Shown piece after piece: positions 5,868 to 13,536 of a stretch of 15,696 nucleotides of DNA (positions are counted from its first letter, which is position 1; the number at the start of each line of letters is the position of its first letter). This DNA comes from CAYVOX01 sp964453035. Lineage in GTDB: Bacteria; Chloroflexota; Anaerolineae; Anaerolineales; Anaerolineaceae. The position numbers were made by a program, and so were the translations under genes. The stretch lies in assembly GCA_964453035.1 (NCBI GenBank), contig CAYVOX010000072.1, positions 1 through 15,696 of the forward strand, in the 5' to 3' direction. The notes beneath the pieces are model-generated. The model searched no databases. It was not told the origin of the DNA and saw only the letters and a program-made list of their open reading frames with translations.

Positions 5868-8393
5868 TCATTTAAACAGCGTTGGCTGCAGTTCGCCATT
5901 ATCCGCTTCCGGTGGTTCGCCGTTGGTTGGCGCTGAGGGCTCAACCTCCGCCAGGCTGGCGGTGGAAATTCGTGCAAGCGAGGCAACAATATCCCCTTTG
6001 GCCAGATCCATCACGCGCACGCCGCGGGTGGCCCGCCCGGCTGTAGAAATTTCTTTGACCTTCAGGCGCAGCACGGTGCCGCCAGCTGAAATGAGTGTGA
6101 CCTCGTCTTCATCTTGAACCACCCTTGCTACAGCCAGCCTGCCGGTACGCTCCAGGTTTTTTTGATCGGCGGTAGCCACGCCACCCGTGGCGCGGCCCTT
6201 TTGCGGGTATTCGCTCAACGCCACACGCTTGCCGTAACCGTTCTCGCTTACCACCAGAAGATATCCACCAGGCTCCACCACATCCATCGAGGTGACTTTA
6301 TCTTTGCCGCGCAGGCTGATGCCATTTACCCCGCTGGCCGGGCGCCCCATCGGACGGATATCGTCCTCGGCGATGCGCAGCGCCTGCCCCTCGGCGGTGA
6401 TGAGCAGTACGTCGTCTTTGCCACTCGTCAGGCGCACCCAGCCGAGCAAATCGCCCTCTTCCAGGCCAATCGCAATCAGGCCAGAAGGCCGCACGCTGGC
6501 AAACTCAGAAAGCGCCACGCGCTTAACGCGCCCCTTGACGGTCGCCATGGTGCAGAAGGCGGCGCTTTCAAAATCCGGCACGGCCACAGCCGCGGTGATT
6601 TTTTCATTCTGCTCCAGCGAGAGCACATTGACCATCGGGATGCCTTTATCGGTGCGCCCTGCATCTGGAATCTGGTAAGCCTTTTCAGAATAGACCTTGC
6701 CGCGGTCTGAGAAGAACAGGATGGTGTTAAGCGTGCGCGCTGGAATGAGCATGAGAACCTCATCCTCGTCACGCATGGATTGACCGCTCACCCCGCGCCG
6801 CCCCCTGCCCTGCGCGCGGAACATGTTCACCGCCACGCGCTTGACGTACCCCTTCTGCGTCAGGCTTATCAGCACCGGCTCGTCTGCCACCAGGTCTTCA
6901 TCCTTCAATTCTTCCTTTTCCTCGACGGTGATGCGCGTTCGGCGCTGGTCGCCAAACTTTTCAGCCAGTTCTTTCAAGTCATCCTGAATCAGGCTCAAAA
7001 TCTTGCGCGGATTTTCCAGCAAGTCCTGTAAATACTTAATTTGAATCAAAATTTCTCGGTGTTCTTCTTCAATTTTCTGGCGCTCAAGGGCAGCCAGGCG
7101 GCGCAGTTGCATATCAAGAATGGCCTGGGCCTGCAACTCGCTCAGCTTAAAACGGCTGACCAGGCGCTGCCGGGCAACCTCGGCATCCGGCGATTGGCGA
7201 ATGGTCTGGATAACTTCATCAAGGTTGGAAAGCGCAATCAGCAAACCATCCAGAATGTGCGCGCGGGCGCGGGCTTTATCCAATTCAAACTGGCTGCGGC
7301 GGCGAACAACCTCCTGGCGATGCTCCAGGAAGTGCTGCAGGGCGCGCTTGAGCGAAAGCAGCCGAGGCTCACCCTCCACCAGCGCCAGCATTTGCACGCT
7401 GAAGGTAGATTGAAGCGGGGTGTACTTGTACAGTTGGTTGAGGACCGAACGCGGTTGGGCCGAGCGCTTGAGTTCGATGACGATGCTCATCCCGCGCCGG
7501 TCGGATTCATCGCGCAGGTCGCTGATATCTTCAATGCGCCCTTCGCGCACCAGTTCCGCAATGCGCTCGATGAGGCTGGACTTGTTAACCTGGTAGGGAA
7601 TCTCAGTGATGACAATTTGATACCGTCCGCCGCGCATTTCCTCAATCTGTGCCATACCGCGCACCACCAGTTTGCTGCGCCCGGTATTATAGGCTTGGCG
7701 GATGCCCTCTTTGCCCAGGATAATGCCGCCGGTGGGAAAATCCGGCCCGGGCAGGAACTGCATCAACTCATCATTGCTGATGTCATCCAGCTTATCGTAA
7801 TTTTCAATCAGGTGATTGGTGGCAGCAGCCAGTTCCTTCAGGTTGTGCGGTGGGATGCTGGTGGCCATGCCCACAGCAATGCCTGACGCACCGTTAAGCA
7901 GCAGGTTCGGCAGCCGCGAGGGTAGAACCAGCGGCTCCTGCAAAGAACTGTCGAAGTTATCGGTGAAATCCACCGTGTTCTTGTCAATATCCGCCAGCAT
8001 CTCTTCCGCCATGGCGTGCAGGCGGGCTTCGGTGTAGCGCATGGCTGCCGGGGCGTCGCCATCCACGGAGCCAAAGTTGCCCTGGCCATCCACCAGCAGG
8101 TAACGCATCGAAAAATCCTGCGCCATGCGCGCCATCGCGTCATAAACAGCCAGGTCTCCATGGGGATGGTACTTGCCGAGCACCTCGCCGACGATACGGG
8201 CGGATTTTTTGTAGGGTGAATGGGCGCGGATGCCCATATCATGCATGGCATACAGGATGCGGCGGTGCACGGGTTTCAGTCCGTCGCGCGCATCTGGCAG
8301 GGCGCGCGCCACAATCACGCTCATCGCGTAATCGAGGTACGCGCTGCGCATCTGGTGGTCAATGTCAACGGGTTGGATCGAGCCAATTTCCAT
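5868..8393 (-). CDS. gyrA: DNA gyrase subunit A
   Basis: This 841-residue type IIA topoisomerase subunit cuts and religates DNA and, with GyrB, introduces negative supercoils. The N-terminal breakage-reunion domain starts MEIGSIQPVDIDHQMRSAYL and carries the catalytic tyrosine Y120 (AAMRYTEARL). The quinolone-determining segment reads HPHGDLAVYD (76-85), so the residue equivalent to E. coli Ser83 is leucine (L81, codon CTG). A coiled-coil region lies at about 360-500. The C-terminal DNA-wrapping propeller (about 503-810) contains QGRGRRG (528-534), a good match to the GyrA box, which favours GyrA over ParC. The acidic, Pro-rich tail is normal. The start is supported by AAGGG upstream and an extended -10 about 35 nt away. 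No gyrB lies beside it. Confidence 0.96.
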   Translation of the reverse strand: MEIGSIQPVDIDHQMRSAYLDYAMSVIVARALPDARDGLKPVHRRILYAMHDMGIRAHSPYKKSARIVGEVLGKYHPHGDLAVYDAMARMAQDFSMRYLLVDGQGNFGSVDGDAPAAMRYTEARLHAMAEEMLADIDKNTVDFTDNFDSSLQEPLVLPSRLPNLLLNGASGIAVGMATSIPPHNLKELAAATNHLIENYDKLDDISNDELMQFLPGPDFPTGGIILGKEGIRQAYNTGRSKLVVRGMAQIEEMRGGRYQIVITEIPYQVNKSSLIERIAELVREGRIEDISDLRDESDRRGMSIVIELKRSAQPRSVLNQLYKYTPLQSTFSVQMLALVEGEPRLLSLKRALQHFLEHRQEVVRRRSQFELDKARARAHILDGLLIALSNLDEVIQTIRQSPDAEVARQRLVSRFKLSELQAQAILDMQLRRLAALERQKIEEEHREILIQIKYLQDLLENPRKILSLIQDDLKELAEKFGDQRRTRITVEEKEELKDEDLVADEPVLISLTQKGYVKRVAVNMFRAQGRGRRGVSGQSMRDEDEVLMLIPARTLNTILFFSDRGKVYSEKAYQIPDAGRTDKGIPMVNVLSLEQNEKITAAVAVPDFESAAFCTMATVKGRVKRVALSEFASVRPSGLIAIGLEEGDLLGWVRLTSGKDDVLLITAEGQALRIAEDDIRPMGRPASGVNGISLRGKDKVTSMDVVEPGGYLLVVSENGYGKRVALSEYPQKGRATGGVATADQKNLERTGRLAVARVVQDEDEVTLISAGGTVLRLKVKEISTAGRATRGVRVMDLAKGDIVASLARISTASLAEVEPSAPTNGEPPEADNGELQPTLFK

Positions 8394-8427
8394 AAGGGGT
8401 ACCCTTCTCAGTCAAAGTCGCCAACCG

Positions 8428-8436
8428 ATTATACCA
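8428..8436 (-). promoter_or_regulatory. Extended -10 promoter of gyrA
   Basis: The minus strand reads TGGTATAAT (8436-8428), a perfect TATAAT with a TG extension. No strong -35 is seen. The predicted start near 8421 gives a leader of about 28 nt containing the AAGGG ribosome site and a GGGTACCC palindrome (8397-8404) next to it. Confidence 0.7.
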
Positions 8437-8514
8437 GCAGTGTCGCCCCAGTCACCGGGCAAACCGAAAGGCGATGAACAAAAAAGTCAGAGAATGACCT
8501 GTTGAAGCGGCTTT

Positions 8515-8548
8515 AAAAAGCACATGAGCGCGTTACCGCGCCCATGTG
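8515..8548 (-). terminator. Intrinsic terminator of the MFS transporter gene
   Basis: CACATG (8521-8526) pairs with CATGTG (8543-8548). After one A-C mismatch, GCGCG (8528-8532) pairs with CGCGC (8537-8541) around a 4-nt loop. The minus strand continues with CTTTTT. It isolates gyrA from the upstream transporter gene. Confidence 0.8.
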
Positions 8549-8586
8549 TGTTGAGAAAAACGTCAAAGGCTCCTGCAGCCGGGACC

Positions 8587-9873
8587 CTATGTGGCTGGCA
8601 CGACCTTCTTATCCTTCACCCCGCGCATCGCCAGCCAGGCAAACGCCATGAAAACCGCCCCAAAAATGAACAGCCAGCGGTACTGGTTACCCATCACATC
8701 TACCAGCACGCCGCCGAGCGTGGGGCCGAGCACCGATGCGGATTGAGAGGCAAAATAGTACAGGCCGGTGTAAGCCCCAATGCGGCGTTCATCGCCATAA
8801 TCATAGACGAGCGGCAGGCTGTTAACGTTAATCAATGCCCAGAAGAACCCGCCAAAGAGCAGCACAATGATCAGCGTGACGGCATTTGAGATGATAAAGA
8901 AGGCCAGCGCGAACAGCAGCACCATGCCGCTGATGCCGATGGTAATGGTACGCCGCCTTCCAATGCGCTGCGCAATTAAGCCGGAGGGTACCGAGAAAAT
9001 GATGAAAGAAACAGTCATCACCGAGGCGTAGATAGAAGCAGAGCCCGGTTCAATCCCCAGCGAAAAAACCGCGAAGGAGGAGAGACCCGTCTCAAGGGCG
9101 TTTTGCGCCATGAACCAGAAGAGGATACCCGCCAGCACGTACAAAATGCTCTTATCCGGGTTGGCCAGCACAGCCCTGATGTTTTCCAGCACGCCCGGCG
9201 CTTTTTCTTTTTTCTCGCCCTGAATCTCCTTCGGCTCTTTGACCAGCACCACCGCCACATCCAGCGCCACCAGCATAGCAATCGCGCCGGCAATGAACGG
9301 GGCATTTCTACCAAGTGACGTGAACAACATGCCGCCAACAAAGTAAGCCAGCAGACCGCCCACCCCACCCATCAGGTTAATCACGCCGTTGGCCTTGCTG
9401 CGCTCATCCGATTTGAACAGGTCGCCCAACCAGGCAATGGTGGGCGAGCGGAACAACGCCATGCCAAAGTTGGTGATGAGGATGAAAACCATGACGGCAA
9501 TCACAGACTGGGCTACGGGGATAAAAATAAACGAAAGGGCCGCAATCGGCGCACCCAGCAGGATCCAGCCCTTGCGGCGACCAAAGCGGTTCCAGGTTCG
9601 GTCAGATTTTGCGCCCACCCACGGCTGGACGAAGATATTTATCAGGTTATCCCAGGTCATGACGAACATCGCCAGGCTGGGCGGCAGGGCAAACCCGATG
9701 ATATCTGGAATTTTGCGACCTTCCGCAGCCAGTTGGGCGTTGAATTCCGGATTGCCCGCCTGCAAAAAGAGCGGGATATACTGGTTGAAGATGGGCCAGA
9801 TAAGACTGATTCCCAAAAACCCAAAGCCCAGGATGAACGTCTTAGCCCACGGGAAACGACGACTGGTGACCAT
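8587..9873 (-). CDS. Major facilitator superfamily transporter, SLC45/sugar-porter-like
   Basis: The 428-residue protein has about 12 hydrophobic helices. The cytoplasmic loop between helices 2 and 3 carries the MFS signature motif as GAKSDRTWNRFGRRKGW (87-103), and the equivalent loop in the second half is GLIAQRIGRRRT. An early D-N pair (TWDNLINIFVQP, about 73-84) together with the SDR...GRRKGW form resembles the SLC45/sucrose-maltose transporter-like and GPH-like branches. A sugar substrate is therefore plausible but unproven. A strong GAGGAG ribosome site precedes the ATG. A terminator separates it from trmD 30 nt upstream, leaving little room for an independent promoter. Either read-through from trmD or a promoter overlapping that terminator must supply it. 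No glycosidase or regulator lies next to it to suggest a substrate. Confidence 0.85.
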   Translation of the reverse strand: MVTSRRFPWAKTFILGFGFLGISLIWPIFNQYIPLFLQAGNPEFNAQLAAEGRKIPDIIGFALPPSLAMFVMTWDNLINIFVQPWVGAKSDRTWNRFGRRKGWILLGAPIAALSFIFIPVAQSVIAVMVFILITNFGMALFRSPTIAWLGDLFKSDERSKANGVINLMGGVGGLLAYFVGGMLFTSLGRNAPFIAGAIAMLVALDVAVVLVKEPKEIQGEKKEKAPGVLENIRAVLANPDKSILYVLAGILFWFMAQNALETGLSSFAVFSLGIEPGSASIYASVMTVSFIIFSVPSGLIAQRIGRRRTITIGISGMVLLFALAFFIISNAVTLIIVLLFGGFFWALINVNSLPLVYDYGDERRIGAYTGLYYFASQSASVLGPTLGGVLVDVMGNQYRWLFIFGAVFMAFAWLAMRGVKDKKVVPAT

Positions 9874-9903
9874 GTTTAACTCCTCTTCTACAATAGATTT
9901 GGG

Positions 9904-9932
9904 AAAAACCTACCGGGCACCAACCCGACAGG
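9904..9932 (-). terminator. Intrinsic terminator of trmD
   Basis: In the minus-strand transcript CCUGUCGGG pairs with CCCGGUAGG as a full 9-bp stem with two G-U wobbles and a 6-nt loop, followed directly by UUUUUCCC. It begins 2 nt after the trmD stop codon. Confidence 0.78.
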
Positions 9933-9934
9933 AT

Positions 9935-10678
9935 TTATGACTCATTTTGCGTTTCGGCGCTTATTTTTTTAAGAAACTGCCGTTCTGATTCAGTGAGGTC
10001 AGCACTGGCGAGCAAATCCGGGCGGCGCTTGAGCGTGCGCACCAGCGATTGCAGCCGGCGCCATTTTGCAATTTGGGCATGATTGCCCGAGAGCAGCACC
10101 TCCGGCACCTTCCAGCCCCGGAATTCCGGCGGGCGGGTGTAATGCGGGTACTCCAGCAGCCCGGAGGCGTGTGAATCATCCAGCGCGCCGTCCGGGTCGC
10201 CGAGCACGCCGGGAATCAGGCGAGCCACGGCATCCATCACCATCAGGGCGGGTAATTCACCGCCGGTGAGCACGTAATCGCCGATGGAAATTTCATCCGT
10301 CACAAGATGCTCGCGAATGCGCTCATCAATCCCCTCGTACCGCCCGCACAGCAGCGCCAGGCGGGGATGAACAGCCAACTCCCGGGCAATCCGCATGTTA
10401 AAAAGCCGTCCCTGAGGGGTGAGCAGCACCACCGGGCAGTCCGGCGGGCTTCCAAGCACAGCTTCAACCGCGGTGAAAACGGGGTCTGGCTTCATCACCA
10501 TCCCACCACCGCCGCCGTATGGGGCATCGTCAGTAACGTGGTGCTTATCCGTCGTCCAGGCGCGGATATCGTGCAGGTTCACCTCCAGCAGCCCGCGTTC
10601 TACGGCCTTTTGCAGGATACTGAATTCAAAATAGGGGGTTACGGCACCCGGGAAAAGGGTGAACACATCAAAACGCAT
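9935..10678 (-). CDS. trmD: tRNA (guanine-N1)-methyltransferase
   Basis: The 247-residue SPOUT-class enzyme transfers a methyl group from SAM to N1 of G37, next to the anticodon in tRNAs reading CNN and some other codons, and so prevents +1 frameshifting. Family motifs appear in order: MRFDVFTLFP start, YGGGGGM (54-60), the trefoil-knot SAM site CGRYEGIDER (111-120) and SIGDYVLTGGE (131-141), R153 in MDAVARLIPGVLG, and the catalytic aspartate region DDSHASGLLEYPHYTRP (167-183). The C-terminal helical tRNA-binding domain is complete, and the length is typical. In many bacteria trmD sits in an rpsP-rimM-trmD-rplS operon; here it is alone, with its own promoter and terminator. The mRNA appears leaderless: no Shine-Dalgarno is present and the predicted start of transcription falls on the ATG. 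Confidence 0.97.
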   Translation of the reverse strand: MRFDVFTLFPGAVTPYFEFSILQKAVERGLLEVNLHDIRAWTTDKHHVTDDAPYGGGGGMVMKPDPVFTAVEAVLGSPPDCPVVLLTPQGRLFNMRIARELAVHPRLALLCGRYEGIDERIREHLVTDEISIGDYVLTGGELPALMVMDAVARLIPGVLGDPDGALDDSHASGLLEYPHYTRPPEFRGWKVPEVLLSGNHAQIAKWRRLQSLVRTLKRRPDLLASADLTESERQFLKKISAETQNES

Positions 10679-10684
10679 AAGATA

Positions 10685-10713
10685 ATTTTAGATGGAGTTG
10701 ACACCTGTGGCAA
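10685..10713 (-). promoter_or_regulatory. Promoter of trmD, predicted to give a leaderless mRNA
   Basis: The minus strand reads TTGCCA (10713-10708), 17 nt, then TAAAAT (10690-10685). Both hexamers match the sigma-70 consensus at 5 of 6 positions with optimal spacing. Six nt separate the -10 from the ATG at 10678, so transcription should start at the start codon itself. Confidence 0.75.
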
Positions 10714-10747
10714 GCATTAAACCCGCCTAAGAGTCGCCTGGCGTACC

Positions 10748-10776
10748 TTGCGGGCTGTTTTCAAGTTTGGTAAGAT
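10748..10776 (+). promoter_or_regulatory. Promoter candidate of the TPR operon, leaderless arrangement
   Basis: TTGCGG (10748-10753), 17 nt, then TAAGAT (10771-10776), then 6 nt to the ATG at 10783. The hexamers match at 3 and 4 of 6, so each is weak alone. The spacing copies the divergent trmD promoter exactly, and the two face away from each other within about 100 bp. Confidence 0.5.
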
Positions 10777-10782
10777 GATACT

Positions 10783-12063
10783 ATGTATCTTCGTGGAAGC
10801 CGTCTCAGCATGACACGCCGGCGAAAGCCGTCCAATATCCTGCGCATTCTGGTGCTGGTGATTCTGGTGGGCGTTGTTTTGTATATCAACCAGGTGATTG
10901 TGCCTGCCACGCCGCCGTTGTTTATTGATACGCCAACCCCCACCCGCGCGCCGGCCTCTTACATCGCCGATGCGCAGAACCTGGCAGCGCAAGGCAAGTA
11001 CAACCAGGCCATCCTAACCTACCAGCAGGCCATCCAGGCCAATCCTAAGAACGCCGCCGCCTTCCTCGCGTTGGCGCAAATCCAGGTCTATACCGGCGCG
11101 TATAAAAATGCTGTCTCTAGCGCGGAAAACGCCCTGCTCATCAACCCCAACAACTCCATGGCGCACGCCATCCGCGGATGGGCGCTCAGCCAGCTTGGCG
11201 AATACCTCCAGGCGGAAGGATCGCTCACAACCGCGATTGAGAAGGATAAAACCAATGGGATTGCCTATGCCTTCCTTGCGGAGCTCTACGCCCTGCAATA
11301 CCAGGCCGGGTTAGACCCCCTCGGCAAGGTGGATAAAGCCCGCGAAGCTTCTCGCACCGCCATGGACCTGGCCCCCAACGCGCTGGAAACCCACCGCGCC
11401 CGCGGGCTGGTGCTGGAAATCACCGCCAATTATGAAGAAGCCGCCCGAGAATTTGCCGCAGCCGTCGCCATTAACCCCAACATCGCCGACCTGCACCTGG
11501 CCCTGGGGCGCAATTACCGCTTTTTAGAGCAATATGTCAAGGCGGTGGAAGAGTTCAACCGCGCCAACGCCCTCAACCCCTCCGACCCACTCCCCAACAC
11601 TTACATCTCGCGCACTTATGCCACGCTGGGAGAATACCCCAAGGCCATCCAGTACGCGCAGCAGGCCGTCAAAGTAGCCCCCAGCGATCCCTTCCTCTAC
11701 GGCAACCTCGGCTCAATGTATTACCGCAACAAGCAATACAACGAAGCCGTTGAACCGCTCAAACTTTCGGTACGCGGTGGGGTAACTGCTGAAGGCATTG
11801 AGGTGAAGGGGTTGCCCCTGGAAGGCGGGCGGGTCACCGAATATTATTACATCTACGGGCTAACCCAGGCTCGCCTGGGAGCCTGCAACGAAGCCATTCA
11901 GGTATCTCAGATACTCATCCAGGGCGTACCCAGCGATGAAACCGCGGTCTTCAATGCCAACGAGATGGTGCGCATCTGCCAGCAGTACGTGCAGGGCACG
12001 CCCACGCCCACCCGTCCTGCCACGCCCGGAGCCGCCACACCTACCCCCACCAAAAAACCATGA
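10783..12063 (+). CDS. Membrane-anchored TPR protein, first of a paralogous pair
   Basis: This is a 426-residue protein. An Arg/Lys-rich N-terminus (RRRK at about 12-15) and one hydrophobic helix (about 19-40) form a signal anchor. A Thr/Pro linker (TPTPTR, about 50-55) leads to about eight tetratricopeptide repeats (about 58-336) outside the membrane; examples are GKYNQAILTYQQAIQANPKN and GEYPKAIQYAQQAVKVAPSD. A conserved C-terminal module follows, with EVKGLPL, YYYIYGL and two cysteines, C368 and C399. The protein ends in a second Thr/Pro-rich tail. TPR arrays bind proteins; the partner is unknown. The ATG at 10783 is chosen because a promoter-like pair places transcription start on it. The ATG at 10810, with GGAAG upstream, is a good alternative and leaves the anchor intact. 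It overlaps the next gene by 4 nt. Confidence 0.85.
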   Translation: MYLRGSRLSMTRRRKPSNILRILVLVILVGVVLYINQVIVPATPPLFIDTPTPTRAPASYIADAQNLAAQGKYNQAILTYQQAIQANPKNAAAFLALAQIQVYTGAYKNAVSSAENALLINPNNSMAHAIRGWALSQLGEYLQAEGSLTTAIEKDKTNGIAYAFLAELYALQYQAGLDPLGKVDKAREASRTAMDLAPNALETHRARGLVLEITANYEEAAREFAAAVAINPNIADLHLALGRNYRFLEQYVKAVEEFNRANALNPSDPLPNTYISRTYATLGEYPKAIQYAQQAVKVAPSDPFLYGNLGSMYYRNKQYNEAVEPLKLSVRGGVTAEGIEVKGLPLEGGRVTEYYYIYGLTQARLGACNEAIQVSQILIQGVPSDETAVFNANEMVRICQQYVQGTPTPTRPATPGAATPTPTKKP

Positions 12064-13394
12064 AAGAGCCCATCCAGCTCACCGGCAAGCGCCTGTCACT
12101 GCGCCAGCAGCGCGGAACGAGTTCTATCTTTCTGTTGATTCTTCTGCTGCTGACGGCTGCCAGCCTGTTTGTGCTGCGGGCAGTGAGCCAGAAACAAATC
12201 GTCTCCCCGTTTGAAGCCACGCCCGTCCCCACGCGCACCTCGTATTCCTTTGCGCTGGAGGGCGAAACCCAGTTCAACGCCGGAAACCTGCCAGCAGCCA
12301 TCGAAGCCTACAATAAAGCCACCCAGCTCGATCCCAAGAATGCCCAGTTATGGTCTGAACTGGCCCGCATTCAAACCTACTCATCCGCCACGCTGGCCAC
12401 AGATGCTGAACGCCGCGTCCGCATGCAGGAGGCGCTGGCATCCATTGACATGGCGGTTAAACTCGCCCCGGAGGATGGGGCGGTGCACGCTTACCGGGCC
12501 TTTATCCTCGATTGGAGCGCCCCCGCGGTGCTTTCCGGTGATAAATCTCAGGCGCTGCTCACCGAAGCCGAACAGGAAGCCGTGCGCGGCCTGCAGCTCG
12601 ATAACCAGAATGCGCTGGCGCTGGCGTATTACGCCGAGATTTTGGTCGACCAGCAAAAATGGGTGCAGGCTGAGCAGGTCATCGCGCAAGCCAAAGAAAA
12701 GAACCCCAATCTGATGGACGTCCACCGGGTGAGCGCGGTGGTGCAGGAATCGCTGGCTAACTACGCTGAAGCCATCCGCTCCTATAAGCGCGCAGCTGAA
12801 CTGGCGCCCAACATGACCTTTCTCTATATCAGCATTGGGGCCAACTACCGGCAACTGCGCCAGTACGAGGTGGCGCTGGAATGGTTTGCAAAAGCCGCCA
12901 CCATCAATAAGCAGCTCGGAATCAGCGACCCCATCCCTTACCTTGCCATCGGGCGCACCTACTCGCAGATTGGCGAGTTCTTCGCCGCGGCGCGCAATGT
13001 GCGCACAGCGCTGGACCTCACCCCGCGCAACCCGGAAGTTTACGGCTCGCTGGGGGTGGTTTACTTCAAATCCCGCAATTATGAGAGCGCCATCCCTGCC
13101 CTGCAGTGCGCGGTGCGCGGGTGCGATAAAACCATCAGTTGCGAAGTGCGCCAGTGTGATGACGAAAACAACCCGGCGATTGAAATCACTGGCATGGAGC
13201 TGACCGCCAACACAGCCGTGTACTATTACACCTACGGCTCGGTTCTGGCTGGCATGCACCGCCCCTATAACAACTATTGCGAAGAGGGCGTTAAGGTGCT
13301 TAAAGAAGTGCGCCAGGCCTTCGGCGGTGACCGCGACATCATCGCCATCATCACCCCCTCCGAGCAGATTTGCGCCGGCTTTGATTATAAGTAA
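12060..13394 (+). CDS. Membrane-anchored TPR protein, second paralogue, cysteine-rich C-terminus
   Basis: This is a 444-residue paralogue of the preceding protein with the same plan: basic N-terminus, one hydrophobic helix (about 23-39), a short Pro/Thr linker (about 53-59), TPR repeats (about 64-350; for example GNLPAAIEAYNKATQLDPKN) and a C-terminal module with AVYYYTYGSV. It has six cysteines, all after residue 349. Four form C350-x4-C355-x5-C361-x4-C366 and are absent from the sister protein. C407 and C438 align with its only two cysteines. Translation is coupled through an ATGA overlap. The pair probably works as a complex on the outer face of the cytoplasmic membrane. The family has no function that I can name. 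The linked groESL operon has its own promoter and operator, so shared function with the chaperonin is not implied. Confidence 0.85.
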   Translation: MKEPIQLTGKRLSLRQQRGTSSIFLLILLLLTAASLFVLRAVSQKQIVSPFEATPVPTRTSYSFALEGETQFNAGNLPAAIEAYNKATQLDPKNAQLWSELARIQTYSSATLATDAERRVRMQEALASIDMAVKLAPEDGAVHAYRAFILDWSAPAVLSGDKSQALLTEAEQEAVRGLQLDNQNALALAYYAEILVDQQKWVQAEQVIAQAKEKNPNLMDVHRVSAVVQESLANYAEAIRSYKRAAELAPNMTFLYISIGANYRQLRQYEVALEWFAKAATINKQLGISDPIPYLAIGRTYSQIGEFFAAARNVRTALDLTPRNPEVYGSLGVVYFKSRNYESAIPALQCAVRGCDKTISCEVRQCDDENNPAIEITGMELTANTAVYYYTYGSVLAGMHRPYNNYCEEGVKVLKEVRQAFGGDRDIIAIITPSEQICAGFDYK

Positions 13395-13426
13395 TATCAG
13401 AATTGTATAAGAATTCAGATTCTCTC

Positions 13427-13455
13427 TTGACTTTCCCCCTGAACCCGATTAAACT
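13427..13455 (+). promoter_or_regulatory. Housekeeping promoter of groES-groEL
   Basis: TTGACT (13427-13432), a 17-nt spacer and TAAACT (13450-13455) predict a start near 13462, directly before the CIRCE operator. The leader is about 75 nt and ends in a consensus AGGAGG ribosome site (13524-13529). Confidence 0.75.
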
Positions 13456-13465
13456 AAGCATCGGT

Positions 13466-13492
13466 TTAGCACTCAGATAATGAGATTGCTAA
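13466..13492 (+). promoter_or_regulatory. CIRCE operator (HrcA-binding site) of groESL
   Basis: TTAGCACTC (13466-13474), nine nt, then GATTGCTAA (13484-13492). The left arm is a perfect match to the CIRCE consensus TTAGCACTC-N9-GAGTGCTAA and the right arm differs at one position. It sits a few nt downstream of the predicted transcription start. HrcA bound here would block transcription until heat or misfolded protein titrates GroEL away. Confidence 0.9.
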
Positions 13493-13536
13493 ATCGAAAA
13501 ATTATGTCAACTCATATCCTAGCAGGAGGAAACCCT

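Noticed and set aside
5821..6117. A plus-strand frame beginning in the palindromic repeat and running into gyrA
   Set aside because: It starts in repeat DNA and continues antisense to the gyrA C-terminus; no family resemblance.
7041..7886. A 281-codon plus-strand frame opposite gyrA
   Set aside because: It is an antisense shadow of gyrA; composition and lack of ribosome site do not support a gene.
13395..13426. A possible terminator between the TPR operon and groESL
   Set aside because: Only a 5-bp AGAAT/ATTCT match with a 14-nt loop is present, too weak to call. Read-through from the TPR genes into groESL cannot be excluded.
13480..13536. An N-terminal extension of GroES starting at the ATG at 13480
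   Set aside because: That start lies inside the CIRCE operator, lacks a ribosome site and adds 19 residues foreign to GroES. The ATG at 13537 has AGGAGG upstream and matches the family start.
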